DNA from: an uncultured Bacteroidales bacterium
GTDB taxonomy: Bacteria > Bacteroidota > Bacteroidia > Bacteroidales > Bacteroidaceae
Direction of reading: 5' to 3'
Assembly: GCA_902775375.1 (NCBI GenBank)
Contig: CACYLU010000002.1
Location: 223,132-287,131, forward strand
Length of the DNA: 64,000 nucleotides
Under the pieces are notes generated by a model that was not told the origin of the DNA, did not search any database, and saw only the letters and a list, made by a program, of their open reading frames with translations. How positions within the stretch are numbered: the stretch's first letter is position 1; each line of letters opens with the position of its first letter. The position numbers were made by a program, and so were the translations under genes. Shown here one piece after another: positions 1 to 9,158 of the stretch.

Positions 1-2
1 TG

Positions 3-671
3 CCTGTAGGCGGCATACCCATGTTGCAACGTACACTATTGCGTCTGAACGAAGCGGGTTTTAACGATGTAACAATCAACATTCATCACTTCGGACAGCA
101 GATTATTGATTTCTTGCAGCATAATGACAACTTTGGAATGAATATTCACATCAGTGATGAACGCGATGAGTTATTAGATACTGGTGGTGGCATATTGAAA
201 GCTAGACATTTCTTAGATGGAGATGAGCCTTTCTTGGTGCACAACGTGGATATTCTTAGCGATATAGACTTGAAGCATGTGTATGACACACATGTTCAGA
301 GTGGCGCAGATGCTACATTACTGGTAAGCGACCGTTTTACAACACGTAAGCTGTTGTTTAATAAAGATATGCACTTGCAGGGATGGTTAAACCACAGTAC
401 GGGTGAGGTTAAACCAGAAGGCTTTACGGTAAACACACAACAGCACCGAGAACTGGCTTTCGAGGGTATTCACGTAATATCCCCTACCTTATTTAAATAT
501 ATGGGAGGAAATACTGATTGGCAAGGTAAGTTCTCAATCATACCTTTCTATTTATCAGTTTGTCAGCAATTACACTTGCAAGGCTATGAACTAAAAGATA
601 TTACCTGGTTTGATATTGGTAAACCAGAAACATTACAAGAAGCGAATAAATATTATGAATCAAATAAATAA
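3..671 (+). CDS. Sugar-1-phosphate nucleotidyltransferase (5' end outside window)
   Basis: NTP-transferase family enzyme, which would join a nucleotide to a sugar-1-phosphate in the cytoplasm. The frame is already open at base 3 and reads PVGGIPMLQRTLLRL across the first ATG at base 21, matching the conserved segment just after the N-terminal nucleotide-binding loop, so the true start lies upstream. Other family signs are TGGGILKA and HNVDILSDID, the latter holding the metal-binding Asp. The product has a compact single-domain C-terminus ending near YYESNK, closer to MurU or short mannose-1-phosphate guanylyltransferase-like proteins than to long GlmU types. Substrate cannot be fixed from sequence. 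A SIMPL-domain gene follows after 8 bases and may be co-transcribed. Confidence 0.85.
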   Translation, partial: PVGGIPMLQRTLLRLNEAGFNDVTINIHHFGQQIIDFLQHNDNFGMNIHISDERDELLDTGGGILKARHFLDGDEPFLVHNVDILSDIDLKHVYDTHVQSGADATLLVSDRFTTRKLLFNKDMHLQGWLNHSTGEVKPEGFTVNTQQHRELAFEGIHVISPTLFKYMGGNTDWQGKFSIIPFYLSVCQQLHLQGYELKDITWFDIGKPETLQEANKYYESNK

Positions 672-679
672 TTGTAACT

Positions 680-1375
680 ATGGAAAAAGGTAACAGAGTT
701 ATTGAGGCTGCGATTATTGCGCTAGGCCTCGCAGTATTGGGTTACTGCCTGAAAGCAGGTATTGACAATTTTGTGAACAAAGACAGACAAGTAACAGTGA
801 AGGGCCTCTCGGAGAATGAGGTACCCGCAAACACCGTAACATGGCCACTGAGCTTCTCACAACAGGGCAACGACCTGCCTACCCTCTACCAAAGTGTGAA
901 CAGGACACGCGATATCATCGTGCGTTTCATTAAAGACAATGGTCTGAGTGAAGATGAAATTACGATGAATTCTCCTACTGTGTATGACAGAAACAGTAAC
1001 ATGTGGAACGAGAACAAATCGCCTTACCGCTACCAGATGAGTACTGGTATTACTGTAAAAACCAAGAAGGTGGATGAGGTAAGAAAAGCTTCTGGCAAAA
1101 TTGGTGAATTACTGAATCAGGGTATTGCAGTCGATGAAGGTTACATCAATTATGACTTCACTGAATTCCAGGAAATGAAGCTCAAGATGATGCAGGAAGC
1201 TATCAAGAATGCTGAGCAGGCAGCTTTGCAATTTGCAGAGAACAGCAACAGCCATCTGGGTGGTATCATGCAAGCAACACAGGGTACCTTCTCAATTGAG
1301 GACCGTGATGAAACAACTCCATACATCAAAAAACTGAGAGTGGTAACAACTGTAACATACTCTCTAAAGGACTAA
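680..1375 (+). CDS. SIMPL (DUF541) domain protein, membrane anchored
   Basis: A 231-residue protein with one N-terminal hydrophobic segment (about residues 8-27, AAIIALGLAVLGYCLKAG) and then a SIMPL/DUF541 domain, recognised from the opening RQVTVKGLSENEVPANTV and the closing VVTTVTYSL strand. Most of the chain should lie in the periplasm, tethered at the inner membrane. SIMPL proteins have been linked to oxidative-stress tolerance or envelope functions, but no molecular activity is established. The start is the ATG eight bases after the upstream stop. A G+C stem followed by a T run comes after the stop. Confidence 0.85.
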   Translation: MEKGNRVIEAAIIALGLAVLGYCLKAGIDNFVNKDRQVTVKGLSENEVPANTVTWPLSFSQQGNDLPTLYQSVNRTRDIIVRFIKDNGLSEDEITMNSPTVYDRNSNMWNENKSPYRYQMSTGITVKTKKVDEVRKASGKIGELLNQGIAVDEGYINYDFTEFQEMKLKMMQEAIKNAEQAALQFAENSNSHLGGIMQATQGTFSIEDRDETTPYIKKLRVVTTVTYSLKD

Positions 1376-1385
1376 TTTCACTATT

Positions 1386-1418
1386 ATCCCCTCATGATAT
1401 GGGGGGATGATATTTTTT
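1386..1418 (+). terminator. Probable intrinsic terminator after the SIMPL gene
   Basis: A short stem ATCCCC / GGGGAT encloses about eleven bases and is followed by a T-rich run (1411-1418). It lies 10 bases after the SIMPL stop and overlaps the in-frame GTG/ATG region upstream of the EFR1 gene, which argues that the real start of that gene is further downstream at 1446. Confidence 0.5.
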
Positions 1419-1445
1419 ATATTATTTCATGCTTTCAGATTAAAC

Positions 1446-2213
1446 ATGATTTTCTATTTCTCAGGAACAGGAAATACACGTTGGGCTGCCCAGCAGTTGG
1501 CAGAAGCAACAGGTGAGCGTTTACTTTTCATCCCAGAACAAATGAAAGGCAATTGCCATTATGAGTTGGAGGAAAATGAACGCTTAGGCTTTTGTTTCCC
1601 CACGCACGGATGGATGCCTCCTAAAATTGTACTCAACTTTATCAGTCGTTTGGAAATCAATGCTAGGGGGCACTTCTGTTATGCGATTACAACTTGTGGC
1701 GATGACATAGGATGCTGCATGAAAGAGTTTCAGAAGAAATTGCATAGCAGAGGTTTGCATGCCGACAGTGTATTTTCACTTATCATGCCTGAGAGTTATG
1801 TTTGTTTACCAGGATTTAAAACTGATTCTGAAGAGATTGTAAAACAAAAGAAGGCAAAAGCAAATAAGGATTTGAAAGTATTTATTGGACTTATCAAAGA
1901 GCGATGTATTGGTAAGGAGATAGTATTTAAAGGCATATTCCCCTACACCAAAACTTATGTATTAGGGACGCTTTTTAATCACTGGCTAATTACTGATAAG
2001 CCTTTCAAAGTGGATGCAGAGCTATGCATTCATTGCAATAAATGTGCCTATGCCTGTCCCGTTGGAAACATAAGCATAGAAGGAAAACTAGCACTGCCTC
2101 ATTGGCATCATGACGGAAGTTGCACTAACTGTTTAGCTTGCTATCATGTATGTCCTAAACATGCTATAAACTATTGGGATACTAACAAAAAAGGACAATA
2201 TTTTTTTGCATAA
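1446..2213 (+). CDS. EFR1-type flavodoxin/ferredoxin protein
   Basis: A two-module electron-transfer protein. The N-terminus (MIFYFSGTGNTRWAAQQLAE) is a flavodoxin FMN-binding loop. The C-terminus has two 4Fe-4S motifs, CIHCNKCAYACPVG and CTNCLACYHVCPKHA. This order is the EFR1 (EFR1 family ferrodoxin) arrangement. It should be cytoplasmic and move electrons between FMN and two clusters; the partner enzyme is unknown. The frame is open back to an ATG at 1407, but the flavodoxin fold begins at the 1446 ATG and 1407 falls inside a terminator-like hairpin, so 1446 is chosen. No obvious operon partner lies downstream. Confidence 0.85.
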   Translation: MIFYFSGTGNTRWAAQQLAEATGERLLFIPEQMKGNCHYELEENERLGFCFPTHGWMPPKIVLNFISRLEINARGHFCYAITTCGDDIGCCMKEFQKKLHSRGLHADSVFSLIMPESYVCLPGFKTDSEEIVKQKKAKANKDLKVFIGLIKERCIGKEIVFKGIFPYTKTYVLGTLFNHWLITDKPFKVDAELCIHCNKCAYACPVGNISIEGKLALPHWHHDGSCTNCLACYHVCPKHAINYWDTNKKGQYFFA

Positions 2214-2440
2214 AAAGAAAGAGAAATACTCACGTATTCCCCAATCTTTTTTGAGTTAGAAACTTTTCATTCTCTCAAATTTGAATCAACTTTAACCTAA
2301 TAAAACTAACCTATTATTTTTACCTAAAACTAATATCTGGAGAAAACAATAACACTTGGTCTATTTCTTTAGTACAACGTTGCAAAGTTATGAAGAATTA
2401 TTTTAACTTGCAAGCAAATTTGATAATATTTTTGCATTTT

Positions 2441-2472
2441 GTTGTAAATTGATGATAAAAACAATAATTTTG
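2441..2472 (+). promoter_or_regulatory. Bacteroidota-type promoter for the hexuronate transporter
   Basis: GTTG at 2441-2444, 20 bases, then a perfect TAATTTTG box at 2465-2472. This leaves a leader of about 25 bases before the ATG at 2503. A second box, TATTTTTG at 2427-2434, lies just upstream without a good -33 partner. The rest of the 2214-2440 gap is AT-rich and I see no gene in it. Confidence 0.6.
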
Positions 2473-2502
2473 TCAAAAGTCTAATAGGATAAACTGTATA
2501 AA

Positions 2503-3957
2503 ATGAATTCAAAAGATCTTCAAACAAAAATGAGTAACGTGCGATGGGTAATTTGCATCATGTTATTTCTTGCTACTACTGTGAATTACCTAGACCGCCA
2601 AGTGTTGTCATTGACATGGAAAGACTTTATCGCCCCAGAGTTTCATTGGAGTGACTCCGATTATGGAAATGTGGCGGCAGTGTTCTCCATTGTGTATGCA
2701 ATAGCTAACATCTTTTCTGGTCGTATTATCGACTGGCTGGGTACCAAACGGGGATATCTATGGGCTATCGGTATCTGGTCGGCAGGCGCGTGCCTACATG
2801 CCCTTTGCGGATGGGCTACAGAGCAAGTGGTAGGGCTTGACGATGCAGTTGGTTTGGTAGGTGCTGTAGGTAAAACGGCATCACTCATTTCTACGGTGAG
2901 TGTTTATTTCTTTATCGCTGCCCGTATCGTATTGGCTTGCGGTGAAGCAGGCAACTTTCCATCAGCAGTGAAAGTAACTGCAGAATATTTCCCGCAGAAA
3001 GACCGTGCATTTGCTACCTCTATATTCAATGCTGGCTCAACAGTGGGCGCTCTGGTGGCACCGCTAAGCATTCCCTTACTGGCTCGTTATTTTAAGAATA
3101 TCGGAGTAGGCAATGGTTGGGAAATGGCATTTATCATTATTGGTGCATTAGGCTTCATCTGGATGGCATTCTGGGTATTTATTTATGATAAACCTACCAA
3201 ACATAAAGGAGTAAATGCTGCAGAATTGGCATATATCCAGCAAGACCAGAATAATGCAGAGTCTAAGGAAGAAGAAGATACCAAACTACCCAAATACACC
3301 GTAATTCAATGTCTGAAACTGCGTCAGACTTGGGCGATTTTGCTAGGCAAGTTCGTTACTGACTGTGTATGGTGGTTCTTCTTGTTCTGGACACCCGCAT
3401 ACTTGTCTGATGTCTATGGATTGACTTCCGATAACCCTACTGCACAAATGCTGATTTTCGTATTATACGCCATCACTATACTTTCGCTCTATGGCGGCAA
3501 GTTACCCACTATCATAATCAATCGTACAGGATGGAATGCATATAAGTCTCGCATGAGAGCCATGCTGATATTTGCGATATTCCCTCTACTGGGTCTATTT
3601 GCACAGCCTTTGGGCAACTATTCATACTGGTTCCCTATCATATTGATAGGTTTAGTTGGAGCAGCACATCAGTCGTGGTCGGCCAACCTATATTCTGTGG
3701 GCAGCGATTTGTTCCCACATCGTGCTATTGCAACAATAACAAGTTTAAATAGTGCAGCTGGTGGTTTAAGCTCATTCTTAATCAACTACGGTTCTGGTAA
3801 ATTATTTGATTATGCTGATGCTACGCAAATGGTATTCCTGGGATTCCAAGGGAAGCCTGCTGGCTACTTCATCATATTCTGTTATTGTTCTGTGGCATAC
3901 ATGATAGGATGGATTTGCATGAAGTTACTTGTTCCTAAATACAAACCTGTTGAGTGA
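2503..3957 (+). CDS. MFS transporter, hexuronate (ExuT-like) family
   Basis: A 484-residue, 12-helix major facilitator of the anion:cation symporter group. Signs are the first-helix TVNYLDRQVLSL motif, the 2-3 loop GRIIDWLGTKRGY and the GEAGNFPSAVK segment, all typical of glucuronate/galacturonate transporters. An insertion of roughly 25 residues after helix 3 (around residues 105-130) resembles that seen in Bacteroidota homologues. It would import hexuronates across the inner membrane with protons. It stands alone here, behind its own promoter and before a terminator, yet the enzymes that would use its substrate (uxaC, uxuA, kdgA, kdgK) lie at 53-60 kb on the other strand. Substrate is inferred from family and from that operon. 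Confidence 0.85.
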   Translation: MNSKDLQTKMSNVRWVICIMLFLATTVNYLDRQVLSLTWKDFIAPEFHWSDSDYGNVAAVFSIVYAIANIFSGRIIDWLGTKRGYLWAIGIWSAGACLHALCGWATEQVVGLDDAVGLVGAVGKTASLISTVSVYFFIAARIVLACGEAGNFPSAVKVTAEYFPQKDRAFATSIFNAGSTVGALVAPLSIPLLARYFKNIGVGNGWEMAFIIIGALGFIWMAFWVFIYDKPTKHKGVNAAELAYIQQDQNNAESKEEEDTKLPKYTVIQCLKLRQTWAILLGKFVTDCVWWFFLFWTPAYLSDVYGLTSDNPTAQMLIFVLYAITILSLYGGKLPTIIINRTGWNAYKSRMRAMLIFAIFPLLGLFAQPLGNYSYWFPIILIGLVGAAHQSWSANLYSVGSDLFPHRAIATITSLNSAAGGLSSFLINYGSGKLFDYADATQMVFLGFQGKPAGYFIIFCYCSVAYMIGWICMKLLVPKYKPVE

Positions 3958-4053
3958 TAATTGTCTACGCTCATTTCCGCATGGGCTCAATCAAAACACA
4001 TACACTTTGATGCCCCTAGGTACAAGAAAAAGATAATCGACACAATGACAATT

Positions 4054-4077
4054 AAAGGCTGCAGAAATGCAGCCTTT
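4054..4077 (+). terminator. Bidirectional terminator between the transporter and tamL
   Basis: A perfect 9-bp stem AAAGGCTGC / GCAGCCTTT with a six-base loop and flanking A and T runs on either side, between convergent genes. The same stem sequence recurs in the terminators at 21035 and 21538. Confidence 0.85.
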
Positions 4078-4111
4078 ATATTTTTAGTTATTAACCTAAT
4101 AGCTAATTACA

Positions 4112-6436
4112 TTAAAAAGGATATCCTACTGCAAAGTGGAAGGCGAAGTCGCGACTAAAACGAGGATGGATGATAGGATAACGCTCACGACCACTGGAAA
4201 AAGCAGGATTAATGGCTTTCATGCCACCGTCAAATCGCAAAATAAAGAAGCCTAGATCAATGCGGAAACCTATGCCGTAGGCTACGGCAATCTGCTTATA
4301 GAACTTATCAAAACGGAACTGACCTCCGGGCTGGCTGTCATATTTACGTAGGGTCCATACATTACCTACATCAACAAATGCAGCACCAGCCAATTTCCAG
4401 AATAAATTAGAGCGATATTCAATACTACCTTCGATCTTCAAGTCGCCAGTTTGATTCATGAAGTTGCCATCACCAGAGAAAGAGCCTGGTCCAAGGTTGC
4501 GAACAGACCACCCTCTTACACTATTTGCGCCACCTGCAAAATATCGCTTTTCGAATGGTATCATTTTGGCATTTCCATAAGGAACAGCAATACCAAACGC
4601 CATATGATAAGCGATTGAGTTGCGATTATCAATTGCTATATTCTTGGCAAAGTCGAAGTCGGCCTTGATATATTGCGCAAATGGGATATTCAAGATAGCA
4701 TATTCCCCTTCTTTGTTCTTTCGCATATGAGTGAGTTTAGCCAATGCATAGAGCCAATTGCCTGCAGCCTCTATATTAGCGCGCAATGTATAAGACGTAC
4801 CATTGAATACATTTGCCGCCATACTTGTTCCACGATTATTGTATATAAATGAATAGCCTGAGCGAACAATCAGGCGATCTTCATAATTGTATTTAACAAT
4901 ATAATTATCTTCTTGGTTAATATATTTATCATAAAAATCAGGATGAATCCAAGGCATATAGAGATAGTTTACATCTAAGAGATCAATGCGATGACGTAAA
5001 CGTTGCTGTTTGAAAGACCACTGGTAACTCCATCCTGTGGAGGCAATGATACGAGTAAATTCTGGACGCAACTGATAGTCATAACGTAGTTCAAAGAGAG
5101 TGTTAGCCCGAATCCTATTGACAAAACTATGACTTAAGAAAGGAAATAAAATACGAGGGAAATTAATTGATGCCTCTGCGCTTAATTCTGTATAGCTCTC
5201 ATTGCGATAATCCCCCTGTAAACCAGAAACAGCTTCATAGGCACCCCTAAGACGGAAAGTGAGTGTTTCTGAACCTCGAAACAGATTACGATTACTAAGT
5301 GACACTGCAGCTGCAGCACCCAAGTCACCAGCCGAATTGGTGCCTTCCACTTCGAACGAGATAGATCGTAGTTTATTTTTGGTCAACTGAATATAGGCAT
5401 CTACAAACAAAGAATCGTTACGTTCCAGTTCTTCAAAACGTATGTTGGTATATCGCATTACAGGCAAGCGATTGAAATTCTGATAGGTTCGCTGAACATC
5501 GTTGCCGTTGTACAATTCTCCCTTCTGAAGATGTTGATTGCCTACCAAAACGCGTGGACGGATAAAAGGTTTACCACGATAGTAAACAGGATATCCTTTA
5601 TAAAGCATTGTATCTTCCGGCAGCACATCACCATTAGTGTTCTCCAATGCATTATAATCGGCATGAAAATGCACCTGATTTAAATAATACTGAGGATGAT
5701 TAACCTGTACACTGTCTGCATTTAACCTATAAGGTTCAAGGTGCATAGTGAGGTCAACAAGAAAAGTATTTCGAGTAGTATCGGCAGAGTAAGTGATATA
5801 CTCCTTATTGAAATGATAGTAACCATTCTGCTGTAGCAAAGAAGTAATACGTGAACGTTCATTATCAAGCACATTGATATCCATATTCATACCTTCTTTG
5901 AGCAAGGTGGCAGCAGAATCTTGTCGCATATAGTTCCAGATAGTCGTATCTGGAATGTCATATTGGATGGAACGGACTTTGTATGCCCTGCCTGTCTTCA
6001 CGTCATAGGTAAGCTTAATCTTCTTATTACCGTCCAACTTAGTATTAGCGTCCACTATAGCTCCCATATAGCCTAAGTTGCGTACAGCTTTCTCTAACTC
6101 CTGCCGAGAGCGCTCTGTCTCAAAGGAGTCGAAAATAACGGGAGCATCACCAACCCTTCGCAAAACCCTATTAATCCACTGGGTAGTATCGCGCCCAGAC
6201 ATGTTGTAGATATAGAGTTGCGTCTTTATCAAGTTAAACCACTTGGTATTAGGTTGCTGACGGATGAACAAGTTTAGGTCGGCAGGTTTCACGTCTTTAT
6301 TATCACTTTGAACATTTAGTTCGTCAAGCAAATAGGCCCCCTCTGGTACATATTTGGTAGAAGAACAACCTGCCATAAAAAGCAAGATTATTGCCCATAA
6401 CCAAGACATAGTTTTATGTTTTATCTGTTTATCCAT
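4112..6436 (-). CDS. tamL: TamA-like outer-membrane lipoprotein (TamL), BamA superfamily
   Basis: A 774-residue protein with a lipoprotein signal (LLFMAGCSS, Cys near residue 24), repeated POTRA-like segments in the first half and an Omp85 beta-barrel in the second half ending in an aromatic Phe (FHFAVGYPF), the usual barrel C-terminus. KRYFAGGANSVRGW is the conserved barrel loop motif of the family (VRGF/W). Lipidated TamA homologues called TamL are known in Bacteroidota and act with TamB in outer-membrane assembly. No tamB is adjacent. The ATG follows a short AT-rich divergent region shared with the SpoU methyltransferase. Function beyond membrane biogenesis is inferred. Confidence 0.85.
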   Translation of the reverse strand: MDKQIKHKTMSWLWAIILLFMAGCSSTKYVPEGAYLLDELNVQSDNKDVKPADLNLFIRQQPNTKWFNLIKTQLYIYNMSGRDTTQWINRVLRRVGDAPVIFDSFETERSRQELEKAVRNLGYMGAIVDANTKLDGNKKIKLTYDVKTGRAYKVRSIQYDIPDTTIWNYMRQDSAATLLKEGMNMDINVLDNERSRITSLLQQNGYYHFNKEYITYSADTTRNTFLVDLTMHLEPYRLNADSVQVNHPQYYLNQVHFHADYNALENTNGDVLPEDTMLYKGYPVYYRGKPFIRPRVLVGNQHLQKGELYNGNDVQRTYQNFNRLPVMRYTNIRFEELERNDSLFVDAYIQLTKNKLRSISFEVEGTNSAGDLGAAAAVSLSNRNLFRGSETLTFRLRGAYEAVSGLQGDYRNESYTELSAEASINFPRILFPFLSHSFVNRIRANTLFELRYDYQLRPEFTRIIASTGWSYQWSFKQQRLRHRIDLLDVNYLYMPWIHPDFYDKYINQEDNYIVKYNYEDRLIVRSGYSFIYNNRGTSMAANVFNGTSYTLRANIEAAGNWLYALAKLTHMRKNKEGEYAILNIPFAQYIKADFDFAKNIAIDNRNSIAYHMAFGIAVPYGNAKMIPFEKRYFAGGANSVRGWSVRNLGPGSFSGDGNFMNQTGDLKIEGSIEYRSNLFWKLAGAAFVDVGNVWTLRKYDSQPGGQFRFDKFYKQIAVAYGIGFRIDLGFFILRFDGGMKAINPAFSSGRERYPIIHPRFSRDFAFHFAVGYPF

Positions 6437-6512
6437 ATATTGCTCAAAGAGGTGAGCCTTAATAAAGCACTATTTCGGTTGTAAATTTAGCGGTTTTTTC
6501 TCAGAAAAGTAG

Positions 6513-6520
6513 TATATTTG
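6513..6520 (+). promoter_or_regulatory. -7 box for the SpoU methyltransferase
   Basis: TATATTTG, a perfect TAnnTTTG box, ends 19 bases before the ATG at 6540. No clear TTTG lies 20 bases further upstream. Confidence 0.45.
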
Positions 6521-6539
6521 CATAGAAAAAAAGCTACAG

Positions 6540-7295
6540 ATGCCGATATCGAAAAACAAAATCAAGTTTATCCGCTCGTTGGAACAAAAGAAGGTTCGAC
6601 GTGAAGAACGTGTTTTTTTGGCTGAAGGTCCTAAACTGACAGCAGATTTGTTAGGGCATTTACGTTGCCGATATTTGGCAGCTACAGACGATTGGCTGGC
6701 TTCTCACAACACCATTGAAGCTGATGAGATAGACACTGCTACCATAGATGAGATAGCTCGTGCCAGTTTACTAAAAACTCCTCAAGATGTAATAGCAATC
6801 TTCGATCAACGTGAAGAAAAAACCGATATTACTGTAATTGAGAAGCAACTGTGCTTGGCACTCGATGATGTGCAGGATCCAGGAAATTTGGGGACCATCA
6901 TTCGAATTGCAGATTGGTTTGGTATAGAACATATTTTCTGCTCTACTAACACTGTAGATGTGTATAGCCCAAAAGTTGTGCAAGCTACGATGGGTGCCTT
7001 ATCTCGCGTGCACTTACATTACGTATCGCTCACAGAATTGATTGGCAAGTTAAACAAAAATGTGCCTATTTATGGTACTTTACTCGACGGCACAAACATC
7101 TACACTCAGGAGCTCAGTACTACTGGTTTGATAGTGATGGGTAACGAAGGGAATGGTATCACAGCAGAAGTACGACAGTTAATTAACAGAAAATTATATA
7201 TACCTAATTATCCGGAAGGACGAGATACTTCAGAATCATTAAATGTGGCAATAGCTACAGCTGTCACTTGTGCGGAATTTCGTAGAAGGAAATAG
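6540..7295 (+). CDS. SpoU/TrmH-family RNA 2'-O-methyltransferase
   Basis: A 251-residue SPOUT enzyme that would methylate a ribose 2'-OH in rRNA or tRNA using S-adenosylmethionine. The N-terminal segment (ISKNKIKFIRSLEQKKVRREE) is the substrate-binding domain typical of RlmB/TsnR-like proteins. The knot region carries the three SpoU motifs: DDVQDPGNLGTIIRIADWFG, VMGNEGNGI and IPNYPEGRDTSESLNVAIA. The Asn, Glu and Ser/Asn positions expected for binding and catalysis are all present. The target nucleotide cannot be predicted. It is divergent from tamL and convergent with the DUF4296 gene, with only 7 bases between stops. Confidence 0.9.
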   Translation: MPISKNKIKFIRSLEQKKVRREERVFLAEGPKLTADLLGHLRCRYLAATDDWLASHNTIEADEIDTATIDEIARASLLKTPQDVIAIFDQREEKTDITVIEKQLCLALDDVQDPGNLGTIIRIADWFGIEHIFCSTNTVDVYSPKVVQATMGALSRVHLHYVSLTELIGKLNKNVPIYGTLLDGTNIYTQELSTTGLIVMGNEGNGITAEVRQLINRKLYIPNYPEGRDTSESLNVAIATAVTCAEFRRRK

Positions 7296-7302
7296 AATTG
7301 GT

Positions 7303-8088
7303 TTAACGCTCTTTAGCGTGCATACGAATCAGTGAAACGCTATCAACTAATAATATTCGATTTTCACTTTGCTTAGGTAGGTAAATAAAGCCGTAAACCT
7401 CACGTATCCTTCCATATTCATTACTATGCAATGTCAATGTTTGTTTACCATCATTGTAAATATGATGAATCTTATTGATGATACTATCATTACGATATCG
7501 AATAGAAAGCGCCATCACTGCTGCTTCATCAGAATTAATTTGCTGATTCTTTACATGAAAATAACGAAAACGAGCATTGAAATGTAAAGTATCACTATCT
7601 TCAAAATTAGCATCGTTCTCATAATCGAAAGAGAGTCTATTGTCATAAGGATGATTGGTAAGACTAAACATAGGCATTCCTGACCAAATGTTCACACTAT
7701 CTCCTATTTGCGTTACACTACTCCTCTGTCCACTAATAGCTATAGAACGTTCCAGCACAGCCTTCTCATCCTGTATGCGTTTAATTACTTTCTGGTAAAC
7801 TTTGTCGAATGCTTCAGGATGAGTAGAGTACCATGACAAGGTAGAATCAAATTGTTCTTCCGTGGTATGGTGTTTTTCAAAAACATTCAAATAATACAGT
7901 GTAGCTTTATACTTCTCAGAAGGAGAAACTGCCTCTCCCAAAGCCTTTGCAGCATGATAGTCATACAACACCTCCTCCATCTGAGCATCACTCAATATCT
8001 CCTTGGGTCTTTCTGGGCCACAAGCCACAATGCAAACCAACAAGAACAATACATTCAAGCATAACAGTATGGAGCGCATAAGTCTCAT
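7303..8088 (-). CDS. DUF4296 lipoprotein
   Basis: A 261-residue protein with a lipoprotein signal (LFLLVCIVACGPER, Cys near residue 23) followed by the DUF4296 signature ILSDAQMEEVLYDYHAAKAL. It is probably anchored in the cell envelope. No biochemical role is known for the family. It overlaps the end of lspA by 4 bases (ATGA) and so is translated from the same message. Its position directly behind lipoprotein signal peptidase is common in Bacteroidales and may reflect an envelope role, but that is inference. Confidence 0.85.
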   Translation of the reverse strand: MRLMRSILLCLNVLFLLVCIVACGPERPKEILSDAQMEEVLYDYHAAKALGEAVSPSEKYKATLYYLNVFEKHHTTEEQFDSTLSWYSTHPEAFDKVYQKVIKRIQDEKAVLERSIAISGQRSSVTQIGDSVNIWSGMPMFSLTNHPYDNRLSFDYENDANFEDSDTLHFNARFRYFHVKNQQINSDEAAVMALSIRYRNDSIINKIHHIYNDGKQTLTLHSNEYGRIREVYGFIYLPKQSENRILLVDSVSLIRMHAKER

Positions 8089-8723
8089 GACTTCTTGGTT
8101 TTCAGCACATCAAAAGCGTGGTTTACATATCTTCCATAGAAGATGAGCAATGCCACAATACCAACAGAAATACAAGAGTCGGCAAAATTAAAAATTGGAC
8201 TAAAAAAAACGAAATGTTGCCCACCGACAAAAGGCATCCAGGTGGGCCATTCTGTCTCAATAAGAGGAAAATAGAACATATCTACCACCTTGCCATAGAG
8301 CAAGGGGGCATATCCCCCTCCCTGAGGCATGAAAGTAGCTATCTGTGTAAAAGTGCTCTCACTAAACATTACGCCATAAAGTACACTATCGATAATGTTA
8401 CCTAAAGCCCCTGTGAGAATAAGGCTCACGCACACCAGAAAACCTGTTTTCAGGTGAGCCTTCACAAACTTATATAGGCACCATATGATAACAGCAACAG
8501 CTAGAATACGAAACGATGTGAGAAACAATTTTCCAAAGATTTGCATGCCGAACGCCATACCATTGTTCTCGGTAAAGAAGATGTAAAACCAATCTGTCAC
8601 ACGTATGCTTTCATGCAAATACATGTGGGTCTTAATGTAGATCTTGATGCACTGATCTATCAACAGTAGCAGCAATATCAAAAAAACTGATATACTGCCC
8701 TTTTTAATGGTTTCGTTCATCAT
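8085..8723 (-). CDS. lspA: Lipoprotein signal peptidase (signal peptidase II)
   Basis: An integral membrane aspartyl protease of 212 residues that cleaves the signal peptide of prolipoproteins after lipid attachment. Four hydrophobic segments are visible. The conserved elements are DQCIKIYIK near the N-terminus, FTENNGMAFGM, and the two catalytic Asp motifs GNIIDSVLYG and FNFADSCISVG. It is longer than the roughly 165-residue E. coli enzyme, with an extra loop around residues 125-160, as is usual in Bacteroidota. It is encoded between a DksA-like gene (27 bases upstream) and DUF4296 (4-base overlap). Confidence 0.95.
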   Translation of the reverse strand: MMNETIKKGSISVFLILLLLLIDQCIKIYIKTHMYLHESIRVTDWFYIFFTENNGMAFGMQIFGKLFLTSFRILAVAVIIWCLYKFVKAHLKTGFLVCVSLILTGALGNIIDSVLYGVMFSESTFTQIATFMPQGGGYAPLLYGKVVDMFYFPLIETEWPTWMPFVGGQHFVFFSPIFNFADSCISVGIVALLIFYGRYVNHAFDVLKTKKS

Positions 8724-8750
8724 CGACTTAAAGCGTTCAGCAAATCTAAT

Positions 8751-9131
8751 TTATCTGTTTCTTTTCGCTTCAATGCTTAAGGTAGCATGAGGAACTGCAC
8801 GCAGACGTTCAGCAGGAATCAACTTACCTGTCTCACGGCAAATGCCATATGTCTTGTTCTGGATGCGTACCAAAGCTGCCTGAAGACTCTGAATGAACTT
8901 CAGCTGACGCTGTGCCAGACGGATTGTCTCATCCTTACTCAACGCATAGGCATCATCCTCAATCACCTTATAGGTAGGTGATGTATCTTCAATACCATTA
9001 CTATCAGAGCCATTCAAGCTGGCCATCATTTGGTTATAATCCCTTTGAGCTACTTCTAACTTTTCTAGAATAATCTGCTTAAACTCCTCTAATTCGGCGT
9101 CGGAGTATCTTGTTTTCTCTTTCTCTGCCAT
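8751..9131 (-). CDS. TraR/DksA-like protein with a degenerate zinc finger
   Basis: A 126-residue protein with the coiled-coil N-terminus and C-terminal finger region of the DksA/TraR family. These proteins bind RNA polymerase through the secondary channel and tune transcription, often with ppGpp. The finger segment reads YGICRETGKLIPAERLRAVP and then HATLSIEAK: the first Cys is present but the other three zinc ligands are replaced, so it probably does not bind zinc as in the C4 type. The Gly, Arg-Leu and Pro framework is kept. It is in line with lspA and ileS (27-base gaps) and probably co-transcribed. Confidence 0.85.
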   Translation of the reverse strand: MAEKEKTRYSDAELEEFKQIILEKLEVAQRDYNQMMASLNGSDSNGIEDTSPTYKVIEDDAYALSKDETIRLAQRQLKFIQSLQAALVRIQNKTYGICRETGKLIPAERLRAVPHATLSIEAKRNR

Positions 9132-9158
9132 ATCGCAAAAGTATAAAGATTAAGGTAA

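Noticed and set aside
3961-4158. Small frame after the transporter starting at TTG
   Set aside because: It spans the bidirectional terminator and overlaps the 3' end of tamL; no start signal.
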